Shown here: positions 47,287-57,582 of the stretch, piece after piece
How the letters are laid out: every line of letters starts with the position of its first letter
Position numbering within the stretch: the first letter of the stretch is position 1
Assembly (NCBI GenBank): GCA_032622095.1
Contig: CP136061.1
Location: 25,610,991 to 25,674,990 of the forward strand
Direction of reading: 5' to 3'
DNA: 64,000 nucleotides
Origin: Siphonodentalium dalli
Taxonomy: Eukaryota > Mollusca > Scaphopoda > Gadilida > Siphonodentaliidae
Translations under genes and position numbers: made by a program
Notes under the pieces: generated by a model
Databases searched by the model: none
What the model saw: only the letters and a program-made list of their open reading frames with translations
What the model was told of the DNA's origin: nothing

Positions 47287-48663
47287 ATGTATGGAGCGGT
47301 GGAGCCATCACCAGTGGGGTCTGGCGATGATACACGCATACCGGGAAATACGTCAAAAACACCCATGGATTCGTTAAGCAGTTTGCACAATGCGAGAAGC
47401 CCGGCGAGAGATAAGAGAATACACACAACGGTTCACCCGTATCAATGTGATTTGTGCGATAAATCATTTAATCGGTCAAGTCACCTGACGAAACATAAGA
47501 GGATCCACACGGGAGATCGTCCATATCAATGTGATGTGTGCGGGAAATCATATACTCAGTCATGTAACCTGACTACTCACAAGAGGATCCACACGGGGGC
47601 TCGTCCATACCAATGCGATGTATGCGATAAATCTTTTTCTCATGTGGCCAGCATGACGAGGCACACAAGGATCCACACGGGTGATCGCCCGTACCAATGC
47701 GATATCTGCGAGAAATCATTCATTCAGTCGAGTGACCTGACGAAACATATTAAGAGGAACCACGCGGGGGGTCTACTGTTGCAATGTGATGTGTGCGAGA
47801 AATCATTTACTCACCAGAATGACCTGACGAAACATAAGAGGATCCACGCAGGGGATCGCCCGTATCAATGTGATGTGTGCGATAAATCATTTACTCAGCC
47901 GAGTAGCCTGGTGGGACATAAGAGGATCCACGCAGGGGATCGCCCGTATCAATGTGATGTGTGCGATAAATCATTTATTCAGTCAAGTAACCTGGCGGGA
48001 CATAAGAGGACCCACGCAGGGGATCGCCCGTATCAATGTGATATGTGCGATAAATCATTTACTCGCCCGAGTACCCTGGCGGGACATAAGAGGATCCACG
48101 CAGGGGATCGCCCGTATCAGTGTGATGTGTGCGATAAATCATTTACTCAGTCATTTCACCTGACGGGACATAAGAAGATCCACGCAGGAGATCGCCCGTC
48201 TCAATGTGATGTGTGTGATAAATCATTTACTCGTCCGAGTAGCCTGGCGAAACATATGATGATCCACGCAGGGGTTCGCCCGTATCAATGTGATGTGTGC
48301 GATAAATCATTTATTCGGTCGAGTCACCTGACGAATCATAAGATGATTCACACGGGAGATCGCCCGTATCAATGTGATGTGTGCGAGAAATCATATACTC
48401 AGTCCTGTAACCTGACTACCCATAAGAGAATCCACACGGGGGCTCGTCCGTACCAATGCGATGTGTGCGATAAATCATTTACTCATTTGGCCGGCCTGAC
48501 GAGGCATACAATGATCCACACGGGGGATCGCCCGTACCAATGTGATATGTGCGAGAAATCATTTATTCAGACGAGTGAACTGACGACACATAAAAGGATT
48601 CACACCGGGGAATCGCCCGTAGCAATGCGATGTGTTCAAGAAATCGTTGTTTCAATCGAGTGA
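47287..48663 (+). CDS. ZF4: 14-finger C2H2 zinc-finger protein
   Basis: A 458-residue intronless frame. Residues 1-45 (MYGAVEPSPVGSGDDTRIPG...) lack any known effector domain; fourteen C2H2 fingers fill the rest. Finger 4 has an extra residue between its zinc histidines (HIKRNH). Linkers are TGDRPYQ in the outer fingers and AGDRPYQ in the central ones. Finger order resembles ZF1/ZF3 at both ends (NRSSH, TQSCN, SHVAS, IQSSD first; IRSSH, TQSCN, THLAG, IQTSE last), with extra copies in the middle. It ends at SPVAMRCVQEIVVSIE, like ZF1. It is the longest intact copy. A nuclear DNA-binding role is inferred; target unknown. Confidence 0.9.
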   Translation: MYGAVEPSPVGSGDDTRIPGNTSKTPMDSLSSLHNARSPARDKRIHTTVHPYQCDLCDKSFNRSSHLTKHKRIHTGDRPYQCDVCGKSYTQSCNLTTHKRIHTGARPYQCDVCDKSFSHVASMTRHTRIHTGDRPYQCDICEKSFIQSSDLTKHIKRNHAGGLLLQCDVCEKSFTHQNDLTKHKRIHAGDRPYQCDVCDKSFTQPSSLVGHKRIHAGDRPYQCDVCDKSFIQSSNLAGHKRTHAGDRPYQCDMCDKSFTRPSTLAGHKRIHAGDRPYQCDVCDKSFTQSFHLTGHKKIHAGDRPSQCDVCDKSFTRPSSLAKHMMIHAGVRPYQCDVCDKSFIRSSHLTNHKMIHTGDRPYQCDVCEKSYTQSCNLTTHKRIHTGARPYQCDVCDKSFTHLAGLTRHTMIHTGDRPYQCDMCEKSFIQTSELTTHKRIHTGESPVAMRCVQEIVVSIE

Positions 48664-48860
48664 CCTGACGTAACATACGAGGATCCACACTGGGGATCTA
48701 CCGTAGCAATTTGTCGTGTACGAGAAATCGTTTACTCAACCGATTGATCTGACGAAACATAAGATGATTCATACAGGGAGCTGGTCCGTACCAATGCGAT
48801 GTGTGCGATACATAATTTATTCATTTGGCTAGCCTGACGAGGCATCCAAGGATCCATGCA
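48664..48860 (+). pseudogene. Relic fingers beyond the ZF4 stop
   Basis: After the frame-shifted end, finger sequence continues with stops: EKSFTQPIDLTKHKMIHT and a CDVCD relic followed by LASLTRHPRIH-like sequence, ending at about 48860 where a small MITE begins. Confidence 0.8.
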
Positions 48861-48862
48861 CG

Positions 48863-49039
48863 CTGAAATATTTCCTATTTTTTTCTCTTCTGCATATGTT
48901 CGTGACCTCATCTACATAAATATTAAACGATACCGACGCCCATGCTTATTCTAGCCAATCAGCGCACTCATCTTCATATTCCAGGTCGGGTCATATGTAG
49001 ATGAGGTCACGAACAGGAGAGAAAAAGGAAATATTTCAG
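48863..49039. mobile_element. 177 bp foldback MITE
   Basis: ctgaaatatttccta...ttcgtgacctcatctaca at the left and its complement tgtagatgaggtcacgaac...ggaaatatttcag at the right form arms of about 45-50 bp around an 80 bp loop. It lies at the end of the ZF4 finger relics. No target duplication is obvious. Confidence 0.8.
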
Positions 49040-49479
49040 AATTACCCTGTGATTTCTTCGTTATAAAAATAGATAACGACGATGAGTTGATTTGTATAAG
49101 TAAATCAATTATTGGCCGACAAAACATCACTGAGAGCTAGATTTGTTAGTTGAATGTTTATCGATTTTTAACTATAATATTAAGCTGGATGGTGGTGATT
49201 TCGAAGAATCTATCTGACATGTGTCTTTGAGCCTCTTCAATCTGGGATTTTACCCTCTCTGAAGACAATATTCAGTGTCAAAATGTTATTAAATGCTATG
49301 GATATCTGATTTCCGAGCGATGGTAAACGGGGGGATTTCCAAAGTTCCCCTTGTTCTTTGTATGATACAATTAACGTAAAGCAGGTGCGTATATAGTTTT
49401 GGCGTATAGGGGTAGTGTAAAGGGGGCGGGCATCGGAGCGTGTTACAGGCTCCTGTGCGCAGACCAGTGCTCGTAGTGT
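49040..49479. other. Non-coding interval
   Basis: Nothing recognised between the foldback MITE and the inverted duplication arm. Confidence 0.5.
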
Positions 49480-50233
49480 ACATAAGAGAATCCTCATCAG
49501 GTGATATTTTGTATCAATGCGATGTTTGTGGGAAATAATTATCTCGGTCTGGAATTTATTAGTTCCGTTTAAACATGGCTTTCTGCCCAATCGGGTCTTT
49601 CTATATATGCTAAAACCATGCATTTATCGTGGCCCAATAAACTAATGACTTTTTCGTGTTTTAGTTCTAGCACCAAGTCAGCTACTAAAGGCGAAAACAT
49701 TTAGTCGATATAGATATATATTATATATACTGCTCAATACACATTGTCAATTTGTATTACATGATCATACCCTTATTCCAATCAATAAAATTATTCTATA
49801 AATTGTGATATGCAATGTTCGTTCCATATCAGGAACTAGTGCCAGGTGACCTTTGACTTCCGGTTTGTCCTGTTTACATTCCGTATGCTACGTCGCAAAA
49901 ATAATATGGCTTCCAATATTTTTCCAACAAACTCTTATGAATGAAGAGTTGGGAAGTTATTTCATTAAATATTCGCCATTAAGACCCTTTCTTTGTGCGG
50001 GCAAACAACGCATATCTACGTGAAACGTCATCGCAGGCCTTATAGAAGCCGAGATGTTACGTTCACGTCACAATTGTTGATTTAGGTATGTTTTGTCGAG
50101 ATTTTGAATCATGTAATTAATAAAATCTACAACTCGTCCCGAGTTTATAGCCGAATTTACGATACTCGTCCAGTAAATTCCACTATAAACTGGGGACGAA
50201 TTGTAGATCCTCTATATATATGTCATATGTATG
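49480..50233. repeat. Arm of inverted duplication (partner 18830-20050), with one orphan finger relic
   Basis: About 49485-49737 and 49740-50165 match the reverse complement of 19783-20045 and 18830-19254. At 49485-49535 a single finger fragment remains (cataagagaatcc...tatcaatgcgatgtttgtgg). The TTAA site used by the MITE in the partner is unoccupied here (about 49735). Confidence 0.8.
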
Positions 50234-50239
50234 CATATT
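50234..50239. repeat. Target-site duplication, left (catatt)
   Basis: catatt immediately precedes the element's first base; the same six bases follow its last base at 58648-58653. Six-base duplications are the rule for Polinton/Maverick integration. Confidence 0.88.
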
Positions 50240-50347
50240 AGTAGTATAGTCTACCCTTTCTAGTATACCGTTTGATCATGATTTGCTCCCCTCCTGTTCC
50301 TGTGCCATCAGGGAATATAGGTCACGCCGCGTGGGTGTATATATCGG

Positions 50348-50590
50348 TGAAGGTTATCGCCATAATAATCGTGGCGGGAACCACTAGGTCAAGGACGAAC
50401 AAAATAATTCCGCAACAAGCGGGCCAAGGTTATCACGAGAATAGCGCGTGATCGGGGGGCCAGTACGTGTAGGTTATATATATCTATTCGGCCAAGGTTA
50501 TCACCATAATAGCGCATAAACGACGCGCGTACGTCTAGGTCCCGGGCAAACAATTCGGCGAAGGTTATCACGAGAATAGCGCGTCACGTG
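50348..50590. repeat. Iterated aaggttatc motif inside the TIR
   Basis: Four copies of aaggttatcnc followed by a/c-ataat or agaatagcgcgt occur at about 50348, 50428, 50492 and 50561, steps of roughly 65-80 bp. They are mirrored in the right TIR (about 58297-58540). Position near both ends suggests a binding site for a replication or integration factor; this is inference. Confidence 0.6.
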
Positions 50591-50955
50591 TATGTAAAAA
50601 AATATTTCCACAACAAATCGGCGGGGCACGGAGCCAAAGGTTTTAATGGGGTAGGGTATAACTGAACGATAAACGCGGTAGGGTTTGTACTACAGCACCT
50701 GGTAAATAATTGTTAATTAGTAGTCACAGAGATAGACTATAAAACGCGAGGTATCCGTTAATTAGCTGACGTTTCTATTTTGAGTAAAAACAATTTCGTT
50801 TAGTGTGTGTGTATCGGTTTAATGGGGTAGTATAGGACTATAAAGACGTTCGGCTCACGAGAACAAATACTGTAACCGGCTGAAGCTATATCTCTGACGC
50901 CCGTTTCGTTTGGTCTGACGCCAATAAAGAGGGCGGGTATATATGAAAGGCTCAG

Positions 50956-50963
50956 TATATAAA
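50956..50963 (+). promoter_or_regulatory. TATA-like box in left TIR, facing inward
   Basis: tatataaa, in a setting gggcgggtatatatgaaagg upstream. The mirrored copy is at 57924-57931 on the minus strand. A transcript starting about 30 bp downstream would pass a strong donor (ccag|gtatgt at 51111/51112) that could splice to the acceptor at 52495/52496. No in-frame ATG was found in this first exon, so the translation start remains unknown. Confidence 0.45.
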
Positions 50964-51360
50964 CGTCGGATGGTTACTGTTACACAATAACGGGAATATA
51001 TTTCCAACTATATATATTCTAATATATAGTTATTTAGTTTTATTTGATAAAAGTTGGATCACGATTGTTTTAAATCAGGAAGCATTCTATTAAGGATAAA
51101 CACAAAACCAGGTATGTATATTTTTATTTATTCAATTGTCTTTATTTCCAGAAGTCTTGTTCAATTATAGTTTTGAGAATATATACTTCAAACCACTGTT
51201 ACAATCTTATTGGGGGGTACAAACTTATAAATACACACGAGTATGGATAACTGACCTCTTTCACCCACGAAGATAACTCTAATAATAAGTTTCGAACAGC
51301 TTGTGTGGTCACACCAAATTTTAATCCCCAAGAATCCAGCTCACTCTGCAGATTTAGGGT

Positions 51361-52495
51361 TTGAATATTCCTCAGAGTCAGAGCCGAGTTGAATAAGTTT
51401 TAGAATTAGAAGAAGAAGAAGACTTGTCGTATCGCCTTTTGCGGGTCCTGCTTGTTTGACCTTTTTTTTCTCGGTAGTACTAGGTAGGGCGTTATAAGTG
51501 GAAGGCAAGGGATCAATAGTAGAATTAAAACTGCTGGACGTTAATGGCAAGCTTTTATTAGTAGCAGATATCTGTCAGAAGTTCCTGGTAAGCTCTCACT
51601 AGAAGTAGAAGGTGTAGTAAATCCATATGTATATGGCAAGCTGTCCGAAGTAATAGGGCACTAAATCCTCTACTAGAAATACAAGGTACTACAGATGTGT
51701 TGGAATGTGGCAGCAAGATCAGAGGAATCCTCATCGCGTATTACTATACATACAAATACCTCTATAGTGCGGGTGGTAGAAGGTTATGAATTGTGATTAT
51801 ATATAGTGAACAGAGAAAATGTTGGCACACACCTATAAGTCTAACACCTATATAATTGCGATGGAAATATTACCAGGCAACATCTTATGTATGCTCCAGT
51901 CTATTTTTGTCTTAATTATCATTGTGTACGTATCCCAGCTAATATATTGTAGAGTGAGGCGCAATGCCAAAAAATGTTGGCACTGACGACCAATAAGTCG
52001 AGCACCTAGATAATTGCCAGGTAACCGGCGTATGTATGCTCTGATCTATTTTAGTCTTAATTATCCTTATGCATGTATGTCGGGAGCCAATATATAAATA
52101 TATTGTAGCGGGTTTAGTCTACTTTCCTATGCAGGTAAACTAACACTACAGAGTTTGCAAAATCAGACGACAGAAATACGAGCTTTATTGTCAACAGGCG
52201 GAATTTCTAAATTTCTAATTTTTTTTTTTTTTTTTTTCAAAAAGTTTTTTTGCTTTTTTTTCTTCTCACTAATATAGTCATGTGATATATCAAATTACTC
52301 GTCTCGAAGTATCGACTACAACGCAGCATCTTTTATCAAAATTGTATGTACCTATTTGGAATTAATTAAAGAAATGTTATAACACTATTTCCAAATGCTA
52401 GACGTTGGGGTTATATTACTGCCCTATATCAAAAAGGTTTTTTATTCGTTTTTTTTTTTTACCTTCTTCTTCTTACTCCTTGTATTACCTTTTAG
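51361..52495. other. Element interior before the first recognisable coding exon
   Basis: No confident gene. A 69-codon minus-strand frame (51550-51341), rich in Ser, Lys and Leu, ends in the TIR; its flanking frame reads KRRYDKSSSSSN, and it might be a tail fragment of a gene. A t-run lies at about 52220-52235. A good splice acceptor (polypyrimidine then ttttag) ends at 52495. Confidence 0.45.
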
Positions 52496-52668
52496 GAAAT
52501 CGACCGCGACAATGAACTATCACCACCACCACCACTATCAACTTCTATTGTATCAAACACAAAGATATATCAAGAAAAATGTCCAAAGTGCGAATATATT
52601 TGCCAATCAAATGTCGACAAGCTTAATCATGAAGATTTACATTGGATAATATCTGCCAAACGTATTCC

Positions 52669-52730
52669 GTGAGTATTATCTTTGTATGTATAGTTTTATT
52701 TATTATAAATAAATATATTTCTAATTGTAG
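52669..52730 (+). other. Intron 1 of the zinc-finger-PolB gene
   Basis: GT...AG, 62 bp (gtgagt to attgtag). Removing it joins codon phase 2 to phase 2 and keeps the finger frame open on both sides. Confidence 0.75.
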
Positions 52731-52971
52731 GGGAAACAAAATCTGTGGAAGTCAATTATTTATTTACTTCTATTTAAAGGTTACTCCCAGTGAATTCGCC
52801 TGCAGTCAGTGTGATAAGGTGTATACTCAGAAGAAAACCCTCTCTCGCCACCTGCGGGCACAACACGACGGTATTCAATACCCGTGTTCAAAATGCGGTA
52901 AACTGTTCAAATACAGAAGCGATTGCATGAAACACGAGAAGATCTGCGCAAGTGTGTTGTATTATCACAAG

Positions 52972-53082
52972 GTACGTATGATATATGTTTAATGGTAAAA
53001 AATAAAAATAAAAAAGTATCCTTTTGGGATAGATATTATGTAACTATATACGACGCAGTATCAGTATTTTTTTTATTTTCAG
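52972..53082 (+). other. Intron 2 of the zinc-finger-PolB gene
   Basis: GT...AG, 111 bp (gtacgt to ttttcag), phase 0, with a clear polypyrimidine tract. It separates two homologous paired-finger modules. Confidence 0.8.
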
Positions 53083-54950
53083 GAGGTCATATTCGCCTGC
53101 GATCAGTGTGCCAAGGTGTTTACCCAAAAGAAAAACCTAGCTCGTCACGAGCGGACGCAACACGACCATAATCAATACCCGTGCTCAAAATGTGGTAAAG
53201 TATACAAATACAGAAGCGATAGGGTAAAACACGAGAAAGTATGCGCGGATATCCGCACCTCGTATTCGTGTTCAATATGTTCCAAATCGTTCGAAAATAA
53301 AAGCAACAAGAAGAGACACGAATTGATATGCGTCGGCACCGACCACGTTTGTCACGTTTGTCAAATGAGGTGTTCTACGGCGGGGGGACTCAGACAACAC
53401 AACGACACTCATCAAAGACAACAGAAAAGAAAACGTAGCGATATAACTTATTCCGTATCGACCAAACGTCCTAAAAGGAAAGTACCAATAAATTATTATT
53501 GCTGTCGTCAATGCACCGAAAAATTCCCTGATCGACACGAGTTATATCTGCACAGAAAAAATATACACTTTCAAACCGGGGGTGGTATACAGAAAAAACC
53601 GTGGGGAAACGAGCCACCGCCTTGGCGAGATAACACCGGAGCGAATGACTCTGATTTAGAAGAAGTGTATTTAGCTAATAGGGACACCATATTACAACAA
53701 CACAAAAAAGGAGCGATATATAACTTATACAATTTCCCACTAAGCAACGAGGTCACTATAAAAACACTGATCACTTGTATAAGAAAAATATATAAGGACA
53801 AGAAAAGCGCTATGCGTCTAAACCTAATGTTCGGAGTAATATTGAAGAACAAAGAAAATGGCAGATACCGCTACTACGCCCCGTATAAGAACAGCGCCGT
53901 ATTTGATACCCCGGTGTACCTTTCCAGGAGGGCGGATATCAGAAAGTTGAAATCCAGATTGAGTGAAATGGATATGACCGCGGTTCTGCTGAAATCGAGA
54001 CCCGACACCGCCTGGGTTCCGGTGTTAATAACCAACGTAAATTTCGAGGTTTTCGGCTTGAACTATCCCGTAGGAAGAGGGGACGTCCCAGATTATCTCG
54101 CGCGGAAGATGAGTATTCACACTCTAATCAACGAGGTACGAGGCCGACGACGATACAACGACAACCTATGCGCTTTTCGCTGTATCGCGCTCCACAAAGG
54201 ATATTAACTTTTTAATCTGGAAAATGCGACCAAGCAATATTTCAGCGAGTGGAAAAAGTATAAATCAATCGGCAAGCGATTCGACGGAGTATGCTTCGAA
54301 GAGTTTCCCGACCTCGAAAAGTTGTTCAATCTAAACCTGGAGGCCTACAGTTTGAACGAAGAGGGTTTCGCCGTATCAGTGTACACGTCCAGGGGAAAGC
54401 ACGATACAACCCTATACGTCAATATTCACGAAAATCACATGATGTATATAAAGAATTTCCCTCAATATGCGAGCAAGTACCAATGCGTGAACTGCGATCG
54501 CCACTTTCCGAAAGCTCGTGACTTACGACGACACCAAGTAATTTGCGTCAACCAGACGGAGTTCGTATACCCCGGTGGGTTTTACAAGGATTTCGAAAGC
54601 ATCTTCGTCCAGTTGGAACAACAAGGCATACACGTACCGAAGAACGAGCGAATATACCCGTGGTTTATTTGTTTCGATTACGAGTCGCTGCTTCAAAAGG
54701 TGGACAATGACGCGCCCGGTCAGAATCTGGAATGGATTCAGAGACACGTACCCGTAAGCGTGTCTATCTGCAGTAATATCGAAGGACATACCGAACCTTT
54801 CTGTATAGTGGAACCCAACACTAATACTCTGGTGGAATGTATGGTGGCTTCTATGTACGAGATATACGCGACCGTCTCTGAGTTGGCGGAGGATAAATGG
54901 GGTTGGGTGGTGCAAGAAATTAATGAGAAAATAAAGGCTGAGAATGATGA

Positions 54951-55386
54951 TGGTCCAGTGGTTAGCGCGTTGGACTTGTCTTCGCTGTCAACACAGCGAG
55001 GCGAGTTCGCGGCTGGCTGGTGGTCTGTTATGAGTTTCCACACAGCAGTGGCTTGGCCGACTTGAGCGATGTGCAATTGTTGGATTGTACACTGTTTGAA
55101 TCTCGCGCCAAGTTGTGACCCTTGAGCAAGGTCGCTCGTACTGTGTCTGCTTTGCACCACCCATGCATTACAAGGGTACCTGATAATGAGCAGTGAAAGA
55201 TCTTGTCAGTATGCTAGCCATATGGTATCCTCGCATACTCCCGGCTGTACCTCCCCCTGTCCCCGGGGAGCAGTAGATGGTTACTGAATGTTCAGGCTCA
55301 TCAGGGTAATAATTGTAAAACTTTGAGCGCTTTGGGCCTCATGGGAAAGGCGCTTTACAAATGCTATACATTTATTTATTTATTTT
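54951..55386 (+). mobile_element. tRNA-derived SINE inserted in the polymerase gene
   Basis: About 436 bp that breaks the polymerase frame. The head has a tRNA-like pol III promoter: box A tggttagcgcgttgg at 54959-54973 and a box B-like gagttcgcggctgg at about 55003-55016. The tail has gcgctttgggcctcatggg and aggcgctttacaaatgctat, a phrase seen in conserved-core SINEs of molluscs, and ends in an attt repeat. atgatgatg before (about 54945-54952) and after (55387 on) fits a target duplication inside a GAT-repeat coding for aspartate. Confidence 0.82.
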
Positions 55387-55417
<31 letters not shown>

Positions 55418-56694
55418 GGATGATGACGATGACGAAGACGGCGGTAAGAAGAAGAGGAAGAAGCACACAACCTTAAGTAGTTTACTCGGCAAATTCTCTC
55501 AATATATGTCTCAAGTCCCCGTCTTGGGATTTAACTCATCAAACTATGACTTGAATTTGATTAAGATTTGCCTAGCCAGACACTTGAACTTACACGACGA
55601 GGAGCGAGTTTTTGTGGTCAAGAAGAACAACTCGTACATGTGTATAGCTTCTAAGCGACTCAAATTCCTCGATATATCTCATTACCTGTCGCCGGGTTCG
55701 TCTTACGTGAAATTCCTCAAGGCGTACGACGTCAAAGAAACGAAAGGCTTCTTTCCCTACGACTTTTTTGACGATATCGACAAGTTGAATGCGAAGCAAC
55801 TACCGCCTCACGAAGCCTTCTACAACTCGATGTCAAAATCAAATATCAGCGAAGCCGACTACGCTTACTGTCAGCTCATGTGGGAAACCGAAGGTATGGC
55901 GACCTTTAAAGATTTTCTCATATGGTACAACAACAGAGACGTCAAACCCTTCGTGACTGCGGTCGAACGTTTGCAAACGTTTTATTTCGATAAAAATATC
56001 GACGTCTTCAAAACCGCTATATCAGTACCCGGAATCGCCAGGCAATTGGCCTTTCGTGCCGCGCGTGAAAACGACGCGAACTTCGCGCTGTTCGGAAAGA
56101 ACGATTCGTCTTTGTTCAAAACGGTGAGGGTTAATCTCACGGGAGGGCCCGCGATAATCTTTACGAGAAATCACTGCTGCGGAAAAACATTTATCAGAGC
56201 CGGGAGCGATTTATGTCAATCAGTACAAGGTTTCGACGCCAACGCCCTTTATTTGAATTCCTTCGAGAAAGCGATGCCGGTCGGTGCTTATATTATAAGA
56301 AGGGCCGAGAACGAATTCAAACCCGAATTACGAGATAAATTCTTATCCGCCTATCATTGGATGGATTGGCTCACGCGTCACGAAGGTCTAGATATCCAAC
56401 ACAAATTGAACAGCGGCTTCGAAGTACGAATCGGCAAGTTTCCGGTCGACGGTTTTCAACCGGCTAAAGACGAACACGGACGAGCCATTATCTTCCAATT
56501 CCACGGCTGTTGGTTTCACGGACATACGGATTGTTCAGTCACCCGTAATATCACGAATGAGAAATGGTTGAAGACTAGAGAAGCCAAATTTAAAAAAACG
56601 AACGATTCCACCGAATATTTCCGAAGTTTGGGTTACGAAGTCAGAGAAATATGGGAATGCGAATATAAAGAATATTGCCGAAATACTCATACTT
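55387..56694 (+). pseudogene. PolB middle part: exonuclease II/III motifs and polymerase motif A
   Basis: Frame 55323-56714, of which the first 22 or so codons are SINE and the last nine are antisense to the inverted piece. It opens with an aspartate-rich run (GAT repeat) and a basic GGKKKRKK that could serve nuclear import. Exonuclease II is VLGFNSSNYDLN, exonuclease III is YNNRDVKPF (YxxxD), and the polymerase motif A is GFDANALYLNSFEKAMP. The region ends at REIWECEYKEYCRN, after which sequence turns antisense at about 56694. These motifs place it in the DNA_pol_B_2 (protein-primed) group used by Polintons, adenoviruses and linear plasmids. Confidence 0.88.
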
Positions 56695-57582
56695 ATGCAA
56701 CATGTCCGGTTTAATTACGTCTCTGAGCGTTTTCCCGGCGAGTGCGATATACGCCGAATCTGTGTCCATTTCTAGGTATTCAAAATTACGTCTCTCCACG
56801 TATAAATCGAGGAAATCGTAATAGAATTCCAACATTCTTCGTTTAGCGTATTGCAGAATAAAGAATCCCACTTGGATAGGTAGGTCCAGCTTGATTTTTT
56901 GCTTAGCCATTTCGACTTCGTAATATTCCTCTTCTTCGTCCAGGCACTCCAATTTTCGAAATCGTGGTTCATTGATTTTGAGAGAGGTTTTGTTCTCTCC
57001 CTGAATATACTTGATATCTCGATGAGTCATTTTATTCATTATCATAGATCTGTACGCGGAATTCCCTATCACCTTCATCGTGTCGTCTATTATAGATTTA
57101 TCGGGATGAAGGTCGCGCGTTCTCCTAGCGTCGCTGACCCGGTCTACGAACGATTGGAAACAGCGTTGGGACCGATACTCCACTACCTGGTATATCTTCG
57201 TCACTACTATACCGTGCTGTAAATACCATTTCAGCAAGGGGCTCGCCAACAAAATTTGCCGGGCCTTCATACCTCCGACCAAGAGACGGCGCGGCTTTTG
57301 CGAAAGATCGTGCTCCCGCGCGTGATCTTGCATATGCTCGCCGATAGCTTCGAAGGGAATATCGGTGTTGCAGAAAATCGGGGACATTTCAGCGAAATAT
57401 TCGCGAGGATCGAGTGCGGGTGTCGAGGGCAGCGAAGTCGGCCATTCGACGGGAACTTCTATATCGACCTCGATCATTCCGAACAGCTCGTCGTCCGTGA
57501 TACCTTTCAAAATCGCTTCCTCGCTCACCCTAAATCTGCAGAGTGAGCTGGATTCTTGGGGATTAAAATTTGGTGTGACCAC
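56695..57582 (-). pseudogene. PolB 3' part in inverted orientation (motifs B and C)
   Basis: Minus-strand frame 57582-56641 carries EAIGEHMQ and KPRRLLVGGMKARQILL, motif B as KVIGNSAYRSMI (Arg where Gly is usual after NSxY) and motif C as EYLEMDTDSAYIAL with both catalytic aspartates. It ends near LRDVIKPDMLHKYE; beyond that it is antisense to the plus-strand gene. The start of the frame (57582-57527) lies inside the right TIR. It belongs to the same gene as the plus-strand pieces but points the other way, so the gene cannot yield one transcript as it stands. The usual C-terminal tail is not seen. Confidence 0.85.

Larger units (their letters stand above)
50240..51360 (+). repeat. Left terminal inverted repeat, 1,121 bp
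   Basis: Reverse complement of 57527-58647 with the same length. I noticed only about three single-base differences by eye (near 50591, 50647 and 51125), so the insertion is recent. It contains an iterated motif at 50348-50590, an inward-facing TATA-like box (50956-50963) and a splice-donor-like site at 51111/51112. Its inner end (about 51300-51360) matches sequence that reads into the polymerase frame on the right side. Confidence 0.93.
52496..55065 (+). pseudogene. Zinc-finger-PolB gene, 5' and exonuclease part (three exons, in-frame stop)
   Basis: Exons 52496-52668, 52731-52971 and 53083 onward are bounded by gtgagt...gtag and gtacgt...ttttcag introns of 62 and 111 bp, with phases (2 and 0) that keep one frame. 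Exon 1 holds a finger (CPKCEYICQSNVDKLNHEDLH). Exons 2 and 3 each start with a paired-finger module (C-Q-C-x-KV-TQKK and CSKCGK), so they are duplicates. Exon 3 adds CSICSKSF, CHVCQMRC and CRQCTEKF fingers, then a conserved domain ending in DNLCAFRCIALHKGY. A TAA at 54205-54207 breaks the frame, which then continues in phase with a finger (CVNCDRHF...HQVIC) and the exonuclease I motif (FDYES) of the polymerase proofreading domain. From about 54951 the sequence is SINE, so the last 38 or so codons are not native. Fused fingers presumably bind element DNA; that is inferred. Confidence 0.85.

Noticed and set aside
54523-54915. 130-codon minus-strand frame opposite the polymerase exonuclease region
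   Set aside because: Shadow of the plus-strand polymerase frame, which carries the FDYES motif.
55323-55388. N-terminus of the 463-codon polymerase frame as a real start
   Set aside because: The first 22 or so codons are SINE tail sequence; native coding resumes in the aspartate repeat.
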